Assembly: GCF_003865375.1 (NCBI RefSeq)
Contig: NZ_RQVS01000005.1
Location: forward strand, 62,001-126,000
Direction of reading: 5' to 3'
From: Gulosibacter macacae
Lineage (GTDB): Bacteria > Actinomycetota > Actinomycetes > Actinomycetales > Microbacteriaceae
Length of the DNA stretch: 64,000 bases
Position 1 is the first letter of the stretch. Every line of letters starts with the position of its first letter. The notes under the pieces were generated by a model. That model had not been told where the DNA came from. It saw nothing but the letters and a program-made list of their open reading frames with translations, and did not search any database. Shown piece by piece: positions 6,569 through 14,846 of this stretch. The position numbers and the translations under genes are program-made.

Positions 6569-8548
6569 CTAGCTCCAGTGCTGCGCCGAACGAGACTCGA
6601 GCGTCTCGCGGAACTGGCGGGGCGACTCGGGGAACAACTCCCCCGTGCCCCAGTCGAGCACGACGCCGTACTGACGGATGACATCGTGCACGCTGAGTTC
6701 GCCAGCGCGGAAGCGCTCGGCGACCTTTTCCGGGTCGGTCTCGAGCCAGCCGCGGCGTGCTGCCGCGATCTCGGCGCGCTTGGCCGCCGTGGCTTCCTCA
6801 TCGAGCGTGTACTCGTCGAGTTCGATATCGCCGACCGTGATCACGACGCCGTAGTCGAGCTCGGCGCGCCCCAGCGAGACGTAGCCGTCGATGACATCTT
6901 CGACCACGAGTTCGGGATCGCGGTCAAGCGGGTCACCGAAGCCACCGCCACCGGCTGAGGGTCGGCTGAACTCATCGCCCGGCTGCAACGGCACCGACGA
7001 GAACACCGAACCGAGGAAGCGCTCGTCGCTCGTGCCGCGGTTGAGCCACACACCGTGCGGAATCGACGGCAGACCACCCTCGATGCCCCAGGTAATTGAG
7101 CGCGCACGGTCGCAGCAGTAGCTCACGACGGTCGACTGTGCATCCGTGAGCACGCCGCCCTTCCAGATGCCGAGGCCGCCTCGGAACTTACCCGGACCAC
7201 CCGAGTCAATCGCGATCGCGTGCTCGGTGGTGATCACCGGCGAGAGACGCTCCTGACCTTCGAGCGGCTGCACTGCAAGGCCCGCACCGAACACCGGCGC
7301 CGTTGCGTTCGAGCCATCCTTGCTCGAACGGCCGCCCCAGCCGCCAGCCATCCAGTCGTACCACATGAAGTACGGTTTCGATTCCGACCGTGCATCGCGG
7401 CCACCAACGAGCAAGTACTCAAGGTTGAAGGCACAGGCCATGGCGCGCTCCGGCATGATCTGCGACCACAATTCGAACACCGCGTTCATGATCTTTTCGT
7501 GCGGACCCGAGCAGAAGCCGGTTACGGCGTTCGGCCAACCAGCGTTGACGACCGTGCCTTCCGGGCCGATGTCGGCGGTCACTGCGCGGTAGAAGCCCGA
7601 GTTGAGCGGCACATCCGGGAAGAACGTCTTCGTCCCTGAGTAGAGCGAGGAGTGCGTCGTGCCGTACCCCGAGTTGAGGAAGCTTGCGACCGCCGGAGCC
7701 GATCCATTGAGGTCGTAGTGGATGCCGTCGTCATCGAGCGTGAGCTTGATACGAATCGGAATCATCTGCTCAGGCGTCGAAGGGTCGTTGTCGAGGTAGT
7801 CGACGGTCTCCCACGTGCCCTTCGGCAACTCCTGGATGCGGGCGAGCACGGTGCGCTGCACGTAGTCCTGGGTCTCTTGCATCGCATCGACGACGGTCTG
7901 CTTTCCATAGCGGTCAACGAGACGCAGGATCTCGCGCTCGCACACGGCCGTCGCTTCCGACTGCGCGTGCAGATCACCCATAGCGACCTCGGGAGCACGC
8001 GTATTCGACACGATGAGCTGGGCAACATCGTCGAGGAACTTGCCCTGGCTCCACACGCGCACCGGTGGGATGCGCACACCCTCACCGAAGTGGTCGGTCG
8101 CGTTGACGTAGAACGAGCCCGGTACCACGCCGCCGATGTCAGCCCAGTGGCCCTTGTTTTGCGAGAAGGCGATGATGTCGCCCTCCGAGAAAATGGGGCG
8201 CACGAACGAGACATCGTTGAAGTGCGTGCCACCGCGGTAGGGGTCGTTGATCATGAACACATCGCCCGGGTGAATATCGTCACCGAACTGTTCGATGACG
8301 GCTTTCGCCTGGAAGTGCAGCGTGCCCACGTGCACCGCGATATCGGCCGAGCCCTGCATCACGGTGTTGCCTTCACCGTCGCAGAGTGCTGACGAGAAGT
8401 CGCGCGAGTAGATGACGAATGAGTAGCAGGTGCGCAGGATCTGCTCGCTCATGAGGTCGACCGAGGTGGCGAAGGCGTTCTTGAGCACCTCGAAGGTCAC
8501 CGGGTCGAGCTTGCGTTGCGCCGCGGGCGCAGGAGTGGTGGTGGTCAC
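6569..8548 (-). CDS. hyuB: HyuB: hydantoinase B / 5-oxoprolinase C-terminal half family protein
   Basis: 659 residues. Belongs to the hydantoinase B / oxoprolinase family, the partner of HyuA; together they hydrolyse a cyclic amide with ATP (N-methylhydantoinase, 5-oxoprolinase) or carboxylate ketones. Family features seen: the DPVTFEVLKNAF opening, SRDFSSALCD, the PGDVFMINDPYRGGTHFND segment, and GGGGFGDPLDRDPE near the C-terminus. The GTG start at 8548 overlaps the hyuA stop (GTGA) and has GGAGA upstream, so it is co-translated with hyuA. Substrate cannot be chosen from sequence; the adjacent permease and PucR regulator point to a nitrogen-containing ring compound. Confidence 0.85.
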   Translation of the reverse strand: MTTTTPAPAAQRKLDPVTFEVLKNAFATSVDLMSEQILRTCYSFVIYSRDFSSALCDGEGNTVMQGSADIAVHVGTLHFQAKAVIEQFGDDIHPGDVFMINDPYRGGTHFNDVSFVRPIFSEGDIIAFSQNKGHWADIGGVVPGSFYVNATDHFGEGVRIPPVRVWSQGKFLDDVAQLIVSNTRAPEVAMGDLHAQSEATAVCEREILRLVDRYGKQTVVDAMQETQDYVQRTVLARIQELPKGTWETVDYLDNDPSTPEQMIPIRIKLTLDDDGIHYDLNGSAPAVASFLNSGYGTTHSSLYSGTKTFFPDVPLNSGFYRAVTADIGPEGTVVNAGWPNAVTGFCSGPHEKIMNAVFELWSQIMPERAMACAFNLEYLLVGGRDARSESKPYFMWYDWMAGGWGGRSSKDGSNATAPVFGAGLAVQPLEGQERLSPVITTEHAIAIDSGGPGKFRGGLGIWKGGVLTDAQSTVVSYCCDRARSITWGIEGGLPSIPHGVWLNRGTSDERFLGSVFSSVPLQPGDEFSRPSAGGGGFGDPLDRDPELVVEDVIDGYVSLGRAELDYGVVITVGDIELDEYTLDEEATAAKRAEIAAARRGWLETDPEKVAERFRAGELSVHDVIRQYGVVLDWGTGELFPESPRQFRETLESRSAQHWS

Positions 8549-10584
8549 TTGGCGTCTCCCTCGAGGTGGATACGAATGTTGAGCCACTCGTCGATCTCGG
8601 CGCGGCACTGCGGCGGGACAACGACGGTGGAGTCGAGCTGGTTGATGATGGCGGGTCCGGCGAATTCGGTGCCGGCGGGCATCGTGGTGCGGTCATAGAC
8701 CGGGGTGTCGTGCCAGGCACCGTCGAAGTAGACGGGGCGCACTTCGGTCGGGGCGCCGGGGAGACCCGGGATGATCGTTTCCGGCTGGAAGTTCGGCTTC
8801 GGCGTGCGGCCGATGGCCTTGAGCTGCAGCTGGTAGATCTCCACTGGCGTCTCGTCATTGCGGAATGCAAACTCACGCTCGTGCTGAGAGTGGAATGCCT
8901 CGACGGCGTAGCCGAGTGCATCCTCACCGTGGCCCATCGGCACCACAAGCGAACGCCACTGACCGGCGTAGCGCATCGACACGAGTCGCTGCAGCACGGC
9001 CTGATCTTCGCCCACGCCCTCGTGACGAAGACGGCTCGCTGCTTCGTTCTCGAGACGCAGGAACGCGGCCTCGATCTCACGACCGTCGATGTCTGAGGCA
9101 AGCCCGGTGTGCATCTGCGAGAGGTCGTGCTGAATGTCAACGAGGAGGCACCCCATCGCCGAGGTGACGCCGGGGTTCGGTGGCACGACCACCGTCGGGA
9201 TGTTCAGCTCACGGGCGACGTCGACGCCGTGCAGTGCGCCAGCACCGCCGAAGGCGAGGAGCGCAAAGTCGCGCGGGTCATAGCCGCGGCGAATCGAGAT
9301 GAGGCGCACCGCATCCGCCATATTGGCGTTGGCGACCCGCACGATCGACTCGGCGGCCTCTTCGAGCCCGAGGCCGAGCGGCTCGGCGATGACGCGGCGA
9401 ATCGCCGTTTCCGAGAGTTCGCGCTTGAGGTGCTTCGCGCCACCGGCAAGCGATGTACCGAGGCGGCCGAGCACGACATTGGCGTCAGTGTTCGTGGGCT
9501 GGTCGCCGCCGGTGTCGTAGCACGCGGGGCCCGGGTCGGCACCGGCCGACTGCGGGCCATTGCGCAACGATCCGGCGATGTCGATGTGCGCGAGCGAGCC
9601 GCCACCGGCACCGATCGTGAGCACCTCAATCGAGGGGAAGATGATCGGGTGGCCGTACTCGACCGACCACTCCTGCGTCACGCGCAGTTCGCCATCGGCG
9701 ACGAGTGCGATATCGGTTGAGGTGCCGCCCATGTCGAGGCTCACGGCGTTCGCATAGCCACACTGTGCGGCAATGTGCTGCGCCGAGATGGCGCCGGCGG
9801 CAATGCCGGATGCGGCCAGACGCACCGGGTACTTCTCCACCATGCGCGGGGTCATTGAGCCGCCACCCGAGTGGAGCAGCAGCAGGTCGCCCTGATAGCC
9901 GCCCTCCTTGAGTTCGTGGGCGAGGCGGTTCACGTAGCCCGAGACAAGCGGGGCGAGCACGGCGTTCGCGACTGCGGTGTTGAAGCGGCCGTACTCAAAC
10001 ATCTCCGGCAGAATCTCGGCCGAGGTGGTGACGGTGGCTTCCGGAATCTCCTCTTCGAGGATCTCGCGCATCCGCAGCTCGTGGCGCGAGTCGGCAAACG
10101 AGTTCATGAAGCAGACCGCAATGGTGGTGGTGCCGCGCTTGCGCAGCAGTGCTGCGACCTTGCGGGCCTCGTCCTCATCGAGGTTTGTGATCACGCGACC
10201 CGAATAGTCGATGCGCTCGGTGACCTCGAAGCGGTCACGGCGACGGATGTACGGGCCCGGGACGTCGTTGTACGCATCCCAAAGGTCGTCCTTGGTGCCA
10301 TCGCGAATCTCAATCACATCGCGGAAGCCCTTGGTGGTGACCAACGCAGCCTTGGGGAAGTTGCGGGTGATCAGCGCGTTCGTCGCGACTGTGGTGCCGT
10401 GCGAGAAGAGCGATACATCAGCGAGGTTGATCTCGCCGCGCTTGACGCCGTTCATCACGGCAATCATGGGGTCGTGCGGGGTGGATGGGACCTTGGTCAC
10501 CCGCATGGTCTTGGCCTGGTCATCGAAAATGCACACGTCGGTAAACGTGCCTCCGACATCGACAGCAACTCGAAGCTGTGTCAT
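8545..10584 (-). CDS. hyuA: HyuA: hydantoinase A / 5-oxoprolinase N-terminal half family protein
   Basis: 679 residues with an acetate-kinase-like (ASKHA) ATPase fold. The two phosphate-binding motifs are visible: VAVDVGGTFTDVC at residues 5-17 and SLDMGGTSTDIAL in the middle, followed by GGAGALHG and PNPGVTSAMGCL. It phosphorylates the ring carbonyl so that HyuB can open it. Start at 10584 chosen for AGGAGGTAGGC directly upstream. First gene of the hyuA-hyuB(-permease) unit, transcribed divergently from the pucR gene. Could be an N-methylhydantoinase, a split ATP-dependent 5-oxoprolinase or a carboxylase subunit. Confidence 0.85.
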   Translation of the reverse strand: MTQLRVAVDVGGTFTDVCIFDDQAKTMRVTKVPSTPHDPMIAVMNGVKRGEINLADVSLFSHGTTVATNALITRNFPKAALVTTKGFRDVIEIRDGTKDDLWDAYNDVPGPYIRRRDRFEVTERIDYSGRVITNLDEDEARKVAALLRKRGTTTIAVCFMNSFADSRHELRMREILEEEIPEATVTTSAEILPEMFEYGRFNTAVANAVLAPLVSGYVNRLAHELKEGGYQGDLLLLHSGGGSMTPRMVEKYPVRLAASGIAAGAISAQHIAAQCGYANAVSLDMGGTSTDIALVADGELRVTQEWSVEYGHPIIFPSIEVLTIGAGGGSLAHIDIAGSLRNGPQSAGADPGPACYDTGGDQPTNTDANVVLGRLGTSLAGGAKHLKRELSETAIRRVIAEPLGLGLEEAAESIVRVANANMADAVRLISIRRGYDPRDFALLAFGGAGALHGVDVARELNIPTVVVPPNPGVTSAMGCLLVDIQHDLSQMHTGLASDIDGREIEAAFLRLENEAASRLRHEGVGEDQAVLQRLVSMRYAGQWRSLVVPMGHGEDALGYAVEAFHSQHEREFAFRNDETPVEIYQLQLKAIGRTPKPNFQPETIIPGLPGAPTEVRPVYFDGAWHDTPVYDRTTMPAGTEFAGPAIINQLDSTVVVPPQCRAEIDEWLNIRIHLEGDAK

Positions 10585-10607
10585 GCCTACCTCCTGGTTG
10601 ATGTTCT

Positions 10608-10628
10608 TCGTTGAACTGGCCACAACGA
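10608..10628. promoter_or_regulatory. Inverted repeat TCGTTG-N9-CAACGA upstream of hyuA
   Basis: Perfect 6-bp arms at 10608-10613 and 10623-10628, 24 bases upstream of the hyuA start. The left arm is part of CGTTGAAC (10609-10616), an octamer that also occurs inside the heptamer array before the permease (6489-6496). Candidate operator for the divergent PucR-type regulator. Confidence 0.45.
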
Positions 10629-10685
10629 TGCGCGATCCGGGCAGATTCGGATACTGGAGCCAAGCAGAATTCGCCGGGCGGCGTC

Positions 10686-10700
10686 TTGGAGAAATTCCAA
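10686..10700. promoter_or_regulatory. Inverted repeat TTGGA-N5-TCCAA in the hyuA-pucR gap
   Basis: Small palindrome with 5-bp arms (10686-10690, 10696-10700) in the middle of the 237-bp divergent intergenic region; possible regulator site, weak evidence. Confidence 0.25.
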
Positions 10701-10821
10701 TCACCGCATCAGGATGCGGCAAAACGGGGCACATTGGCGGGTGCACTCTCAGTTGCGGCGAGGATACTCAGTGTTCAGCGGGTGTTTTCGCCCGGTGCGC
10801 TCGAGCCGAATCGGAGGTGCC

Positions 10822-12030
10822 ATGTCAGAGCTTGACGGTCTGCAATTGCTGCGCCGCGTGGTGCGATCACTCCCCCTCGGCGACCAGCTTGACTATGTGT
10901 TGCGTGAGCTTGCGACCGCCACGAACTGCAGTGTGTTGCTCTACGACAGTGGCGGCGAACTCCTCGGAGCCACGGGTGAAGCGCCCATCGCGATGATCTG
11001 GGAGGTTGCGCTCGAATCTGAGGGTGACGCCAATGCGCGCATCGGTCGCTGGGAGATTCGGGTGCGCCGAGCGACCTCGGGTACCGGGCCATTTACGCTC
11101 GTCTTCGCACGCAAATCGGATGCACCGCTTCGGCTCGATGGCGACGTCGTCGATGCCGCGGAGATCGCCGTGGCGGCGTTACTCGGCATGGCACGTGGGG
11201 CTGATATTCGCCGCATCCGCGAGAACGCTGAGCTTCTTGAAACCCTGGAGCTGGGCGTGAGCGCTGCCCGCGAGCACCGGTTCTGGCCACGCCTGGTGGA
11301 GTTTGGTTTCGTGGCGCACGCCCCCTTCGTGGTCGTCGTCTGGGAGCATCCCGACGAGGCCCTGCGTGGTGCGGAGTTCATTGGTGATCTCATGGATGCG
11401 GCGCCCGTCGACATGCCGCTCCTCGTCGCCACCCGGCTCATTCGGGCCGCAAGTGACGAGATCGTGCACGCGATCGTGCCCGACTCGCCTACGGCGTTCG
11501 CCTGGCTCGATTCCTTGGCCGCGCAGGGGCTCTTCCTTGGCGCGTCGCGCCCCGTGTCGCGACTTGACGGCGTGCCCAACGCCTTGCGCGAGGCCGAACT
11601 CGCGCAGCGCGTCGCCGCTGAGCGGCAGGAGGCCTACCAGCTTCGCTTCGGTGACGAACACTCGAGTGGCGAGCTGGTGGATTTCGGGGCCATGTCGATC
11701 ATTGACTGGGTCACCTGCCAGGCCGCGCCCGGCGAATTGCGCACCCGTCGACGGGGCGTGCTTGAGCCGCTTCAGGGCAATGCTGAACTCTGCGAGACGC
11801 TCGTGACCTATTTTGCGAGCGGTGGCAGCGTGCAGCGCACGGCCGAATTGCTCTACTTGCACGCGAACACCATTCGCTATCGACTCGCGCGTTGCGGCGA
11901 ACTGCTCGGTGGCGAGGTCGACGATCCTATGATCGTCTCAGAACTCGTGCTCGTCCTTCGGGCAGAGATTCTTGCCACACGCGCCCGACTCGAAGCGGCG
12001 ACGGCTCGGCCGGCGGTGACGCCCGGCTAA
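10822..12030 (+). CDS. PucR/CdaR-type transcriptional regulator
   Basis: 402 residues. The C-terminal part (about residues 335-395, LCETLVTYFASGGSVQRTA and LYLHANTIRYRLARCGELL) is the PucR-type helix-turn-helix (HTH_30) at the end of a GGDEF-like domain; the N-terminal third looks like a GAF-type ligand-binding region. Such proteins act as ligand-responsive regulators of purine, ureide or amino acid catabolism. ATG at 10822 has GGAGGTGCC directly upstream. It is divergent from hyuA and so most likely controls hyuA-hyuB and the permease. Ligand unknown. Confidence 0.8.
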   Translation: MSELDGLQLLRRVVRSLPLGDQLDYVLRELATATNCSVLLYDSGGELLGATGEAPIAMIWEVALESEGDANARIGRWEIRVRRATSGTGPFTLVFARKSDAPLRLDGDVVDAAEIAVAALLGMARGADIRRIRENAELLETLELGVSAAREHRFWPRLVEFGFVAHAPFVVVVWEHPDEALRGAEFIGDLMDAAPVDMPLLVATRLIRAASDEIVHAIVPDSPTAFAWLDSLAAQGLFLGASRPVSRLDGVPNALREAELAQRVAAERQEAYQLRFGDEHSSGELVDFGAMSIIDWVTCQAAPGELRTRRRGVLEPLQGNAELCETLVTYFASGGSVQRTAELLYLHANTIRYRLARCGELLGGEVDDPMIVSELVLVLRAEILATRARLEAATARPAVTPG

Positions 12031-12083
12031 GTCAGCGCCCGCCGCGGATCTCGTCGCGACTCCCCGGACGAAAGGTCACCCGC

Positions 12084-12734
12084 GTGTCGACACAGCTCTG
12101 GCGCTTAGACGCCACCCGGTTTGAAGCCGCCGACCTCGCTCGCATCGCCGTCTTCGCGGCGCTCATTGCTGTGCTCGGTCTGCCCGGTGCCATCAACGTG
12201 GGTGTGGTGCCGATCACACTGCAGACCCTTGGCGTCATGCTTGCGGGAGCCGTGCTTGGACCGCTCCGCGGCGCTGCCGCGGTCGCAACTTTCATTGCGC
12301 TCGTCGCGGTGGGATTGCCGCTCCTTTCCGGTGGACGCGGCGGACTGGGCGTCTTTGCTGGACCAACGGCCGGATACCTCACCGGCTGGTTGCTCGGGGT
12401 GATCGTCATCGGACTCATCGTGCGGGCTGGTGCTCGGCGGGCTGGTGCAGGGCGGGCCGGTGCATCCGGTCCGAGCTGGTGGCGAGTGGCTCTCGGCGCG
12501 ATCGTCGGTGGCATCCTCGCGATCTATGCCGTCGGCATCCCAGTGCAATCGCTCATCACCGGCATGCCGCTCGGCGAAACCGTGGTCACGAGTTTGATCT
12601 TCCTGCCGGGTGACCTCATCAAGGTGGTACTTACCGTCATCGTCTCGATGGCGCTCTGGCGCGCGTATCCGGCGGCATTCCGCTGGCCGGTACCGGCGAA
12701 GAATGCGCAGACCGAGCACCGGGATGCGGTGTGA
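12084..12734 (+). CDS. bioY: BioY-type biotin ECF transporter substrate-binding subunit (copy 1)
   Basis: 216-residue integral membrane S-component of the biotin ECF transporter. It shows the BioY core VVPITLQTLGVMLAGAVLGPLRGAAA and a GPTAGYLTGWLLG segment, about six membrane helices in all. GTG start at 12084 with a GAAAGG eight bases upstream. A cytoplasmic loop is expanded by a 15-bp tandem repeat (12422-12466) coding for Arg-Ala-Gly-Ala units. The stop overlaps the GTG of the ATPase gene, so bioY-bioM-bioN form a coupled operon. It follows pucR by 53 bases. Confidence 0.85.
   Translation: MSTQLWRLDATRFEAADLARIAVFAALIAVLGLPGAINVGVVPITLQTLGVMLAGAVLGPLRGAAAVATFIALVAVGLPLLSGGRGGLGVFAGPTAGYLTGWLLGVIVIGLIVRAGARRAGAGRAGASGPSWWRVALGAIVGGILAIYAVGIPVQSLITGMPLGETVVTSLIFLPGDLIKVVLTVIVSMALWRAYPAAFRWPVPAKNAQTEHRDAV
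12422..12466 (+). repeat. Three 15-bp tandem repeats inside bioY copy 1
   Basis: GCGGGCTGGTGCTCG (12422-12436), GCGGGCTGGTGCAGG (12437-12451) and GCGGGCCGGTGCATC (12452-12466). The unit keeps frame and encodes an Arg/Ala/Gly-rich loop between two membrane helices; a likely slippage-generated expansion. Confidence 0.8.
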
Positions 12735-13465
12735 GCGAGCGTCCTGCTGACACTGAGGACTCAAACTCACACGTGTCGCGGTCGATTGAACTCGATCGCG
12801 TGGGAGTCACGCTCAATGGCAACGAGGTTCTGCGGGAGGTGACGTGCTCGCTCAGCGCCAAACGCATCGCCGTCATCGGGCCAAACGGCTCAGGTAAGTC
12901 GACGTTCGCCCGATTGCTCAATGGTCTCGTGACCGCGTCCGAAGGCAAGATTCGGGTGTTCGGACACGACCCAGACCGTGACGGCAAACGACTGCGCCGC
13001 GAGGTCGGTTTCGTGTTCAGCAACCCTGCCGTGCAGCTCATCATGCCCACCGTGCGTGAGGACCTCGCGATGTCACTTCGTGGCCGGGGGCTAGCGCGCG
13101 CCGACATCTATGCGCGGGTGGCGGAGGTAATCGCGGCCTCGCCCCTTGCCGGGCGCGGCGACGATCCAGTGCACTCGCTCTCCGGCGGGCAACAGCAATT
13201 GCTGGCGCTGCTGGGAGTTGAACTCATCGAGCCGCGGCTGATCATCGCCGACGAACCAACGGCGCTCCTTGATCTCGTAAACTCGCGGGCAATTGCGGCG
13301 CGGCTTCTTGCGGTGGATGCGCCCCAGCTCGTGCTCGTCACACATGATCTCGATTTGGCGCGGCGCTGTGACCTTGCGCTGCGATTCGATGCTGGCCGTT
13401 TGGTTGAGCAGGGCCACCCCGACCAGGTCGTTGACTCATACCTCGCGAGTGTGAGCGCCGAATGA
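12731..13465 (+). CDS. bioM: Biotin ECF transporter ATPase
   Basis: 244-residue ABC ATPase that powers BioY with BioN. Walker A GPNGSGKST at residues 50-58, signature LSGGQQQ, Walker B LIIADEPT and the switch histidine in VTHDLD are intact. In the Q-loop position the sequence is FSNPAVQ, with Ser where most ECF ATPases have Gln (FQNPDDQ). GTG start overlaps the bioY stop (GTGA). Only one ATPase gene is present, as expected for biotin-type ECF modules, unlike the paired EcfA/EcfA' of general modules. Confidence 0.85.
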   Translation: MSERPADTEDSNSHVSRSIELDRVGVTLNGNEVLREVTCSLSAKRIAVIGPNGSGKSTFARLLNGLVTASEGKIRVFGHDPDRDGKRLRREVGFVFSNPAVQLIMPTVREDLAMSLRGRGLARADIYARVAEVIAASPLAGRGDDPVHSLSGGQQQLLALLGVELIEPRLIIADEPTALLDLVNSRAIAARLLAVDAPQLVLVTHDLDLARRCDLALRFDAGRLVEQGHPDQVVDSYLASVSAE

Positions 13466-13472
13466 GCCCGCA

Positions 13473-14087
13473 ATGATTTCGCTCTATGTCCCAGGCAACT
13501 CGTTCGTGCATCGGGCTCCAGCCTGGCTCAAGCTCTTGGTGCTGGTTGCCATCGGTGTTGCGGCGTCATTTGCCAGCCCCGGGCGGTCATCGATCACTCT
13601 CGTTTGGCTTCTCGGTGGCGGAGCACTCCTCGCGATCGCCTGCTTCGTGGTAGCGGGATTGGGCTTCCGTACCTTCCTTGAGCAGATCTGGCGCTTGCGC
13701 TGGCTCGTCGCACTTACCCTCATCCCCCAGCTCATTTTTCTCGGACCCGAGGATGCGGCCATCAACACCGCGCGGGTCATGCTCGTCGTCCTCTTCGCGG
13801 CCATCGTGACACTCACGACACCGATGTCGGAACTGCTCGACACGCTGCAGGTAGTCGCCACGCCGCTCCGATTCGTCGGGCTGCCGCCGGCGCAGGTGGC
13901 GCTTCTCCTCGCCCTCACCATCACGTCGATCCCGGTGATCGCTGGTTTCGCCGCCGAATTGCGTGAGGCGCAGCGCGCTCGGGGCGCCGCGGTCGGTGCG
14001 CACCGGCTGGTTGTGCCGCTTCTCGTGCGCGCACTGCAACACGCGGATGCACTCGGTGCCGCTCTGCGCGCCCGCGGGCTTGATTAG
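13473..14087 (+). CDS. bioN: Biotin ECF transporter transmembrane (T) component
   Basis: 204-residue EcfT/BioN-type protein with about five hydrophobic segments. Two short Ala-Arg-Gly coupling motifs that contact the ATPase are visible near the C-terminus: EAQRARG at about residue 168 and AALRARGLD at the very end. It follows bioM by seven bases and completes the bioY-bioM-bioN operon. ATG at 13473; the Shine-Dalgarno is weak, so coupling to bioM translation is likely. Confidence 0.82.
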   Translation: MISLYVPGNSFVHRAPAWLKLLVLVAIGVAASFASPGRSSITLVWLLGGGALLAIACFVVAGLGFRTFLEQIWRLRWLVALTLIPQLIFLGPEDAAINTARVMLVVLFAAIVTLTTPMSELLDTLQVVATPLRFVGLPPAQVALLLALTITSIPVIAGFAAELREAQRARGAAVGAHRLVVPLLVRALQHADALGAALRARGLD

Positions 14088-14142
14088 CCGGTGCCACATG
14101 ACGGTCTCGGTCGTGCGGTCCACGGCCTCGCGCGGCCGGTGC

Positions 14143-14165
14143 TACGCTCTTGAACACTGTTCAAG
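14143..14165 (+). promoter_or_regulatory. Promoter/operator of the second bioY (BioQ-like palindrome)
   Basis: A -10-like TACGCT (14143-14148) is followed at once by the perfect palindrome CTTGAAC-act-GTTCAAG (14149-14165). The core TGAAC-N3-GTT matches the operator described for the TetR-type biotin repressor BioQ of corynebacteria (TGAAC-N3-GTTAC). Its position over the expected transcription start suits repression of bioY by biotin. Confidence 0.65.
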
Positions 14166-14185
14166 GCGCTGTCGAAGGAGCTCCC

Positions 14186-14815
14186 GTGTCAACTGTGTCC
14201 GTCCCCCGCACCCTCGGTGCGCGCACCGTGCTTGCCGACCAGCTCATCGGTCGCCGCACCCTGCTCACCAACCTCGCGCTCATCGGTGCTGGTGCCGCAC
14301 TCGTGGCGCTTCTCGCCCAGGTTGAGATTCCGATGTGGCCCGTGCCGATCACCGGTCAAACACTCGGCGTCATGCTCGTCGGCGCGACGCTCGGCGCCTG
14401 GCGCGGTGCGGCCGCACTGACGACCTATCTCGTCGCAGGCCTGGCCGGCCTCCCGGTCTTTGCCGGGTTCACCGGCGGCATCGCCAGCGTCGGAAAGCCC
14501 TCCTTTGGCTTCATCATCGGCTTCATCTTCGCGGCCTTCGTCGTCGGTTGGCTCGCCGAGCGCAACTGGGACCGCCGTCCGCTCACTTCGCTCCTTGCCT
14601 TCCTGGGTGCGAGCATCATCCCCTTCCTCTTCGGTGTGCCCTACATGTGGTTGATGCTCGAGCAGCTCGGCACGTCGATGAACTTCGGCCTCGCGATGGA
14701 ATACGGCGTCACCCCCTTCATCCTCGGTGGCATCGTGAAGTGGCTCCTCGCCGCCGCGGCCCTGCCGCTTGCGTGGAAGGGCGTCAAGGCGCTCGAGCGT
14801 CGTAACGAGCAGTAG
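14186..14815 (+). CDS. bioY: BioY-type biotin transporter subunit (copy 2, orphan)
   Basis: 209-residue second BioY with PVPITGQTLGVMLVGATLGAWRGAAA and a conserved GKPSFGFIIGF segment; about six membrane helices. GTG at 14186 has a strong GAAGGAG upstream; the TTG at 14150 that opens the longer frame lies inside the operator palindrome and is unlikely. It follows bioN by about 100 bases and has its own regulated promoter. It could use the neighbouring BioMN, a shared EcfAT, or act alone, as some solitary BioY proteins do. It is only distantly similar to copy 1, so it is not a recent duplicate. Confidence 0.85.
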   Translation: MSTVSVPRTLGARTVLADQLIGRRTLLTNLALIGAGAALVALLAQVEIPMWPVPITGQTLGVMLVGATLGAWRGAAALTTYLVAGLAGLPVFAGFTGGIASVGKPSFGFIIGFIFAAFVVGWLAERNWDRRPLTSLLAFLGASIIPFLFGVPYMWLMLEQLGTSMNFGLAMEYGVTPFILGGIVKWLLAAAALPLAWKGVKALERRNEQ

Positions 14816-14833
14816 TTCTGGCTCAAGGCGCAG

Positions 14834-14846
14834 TAGCATCGGCGCA
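14834..14846 (+). promoter_or_regulatory. Leaderless -10 element of the cupin gene
   Basis: TAGCAT (14834-14839) followed by six bases and then the ATG at 14846; no Shine-Dalgarno. This TAnnnT-N6-ATG spacing predicts transcription starting on the A of the start codon. Confidence 0.5.

Noticed and set aside
14150-14185. TTG start at 14150 for the second BioY, adding 12 residues
   Set aside because: The TTG lies inside the operator palindrome and near the predicted transcription start, while the GTG at 14186 has a strong GAAGGAG.
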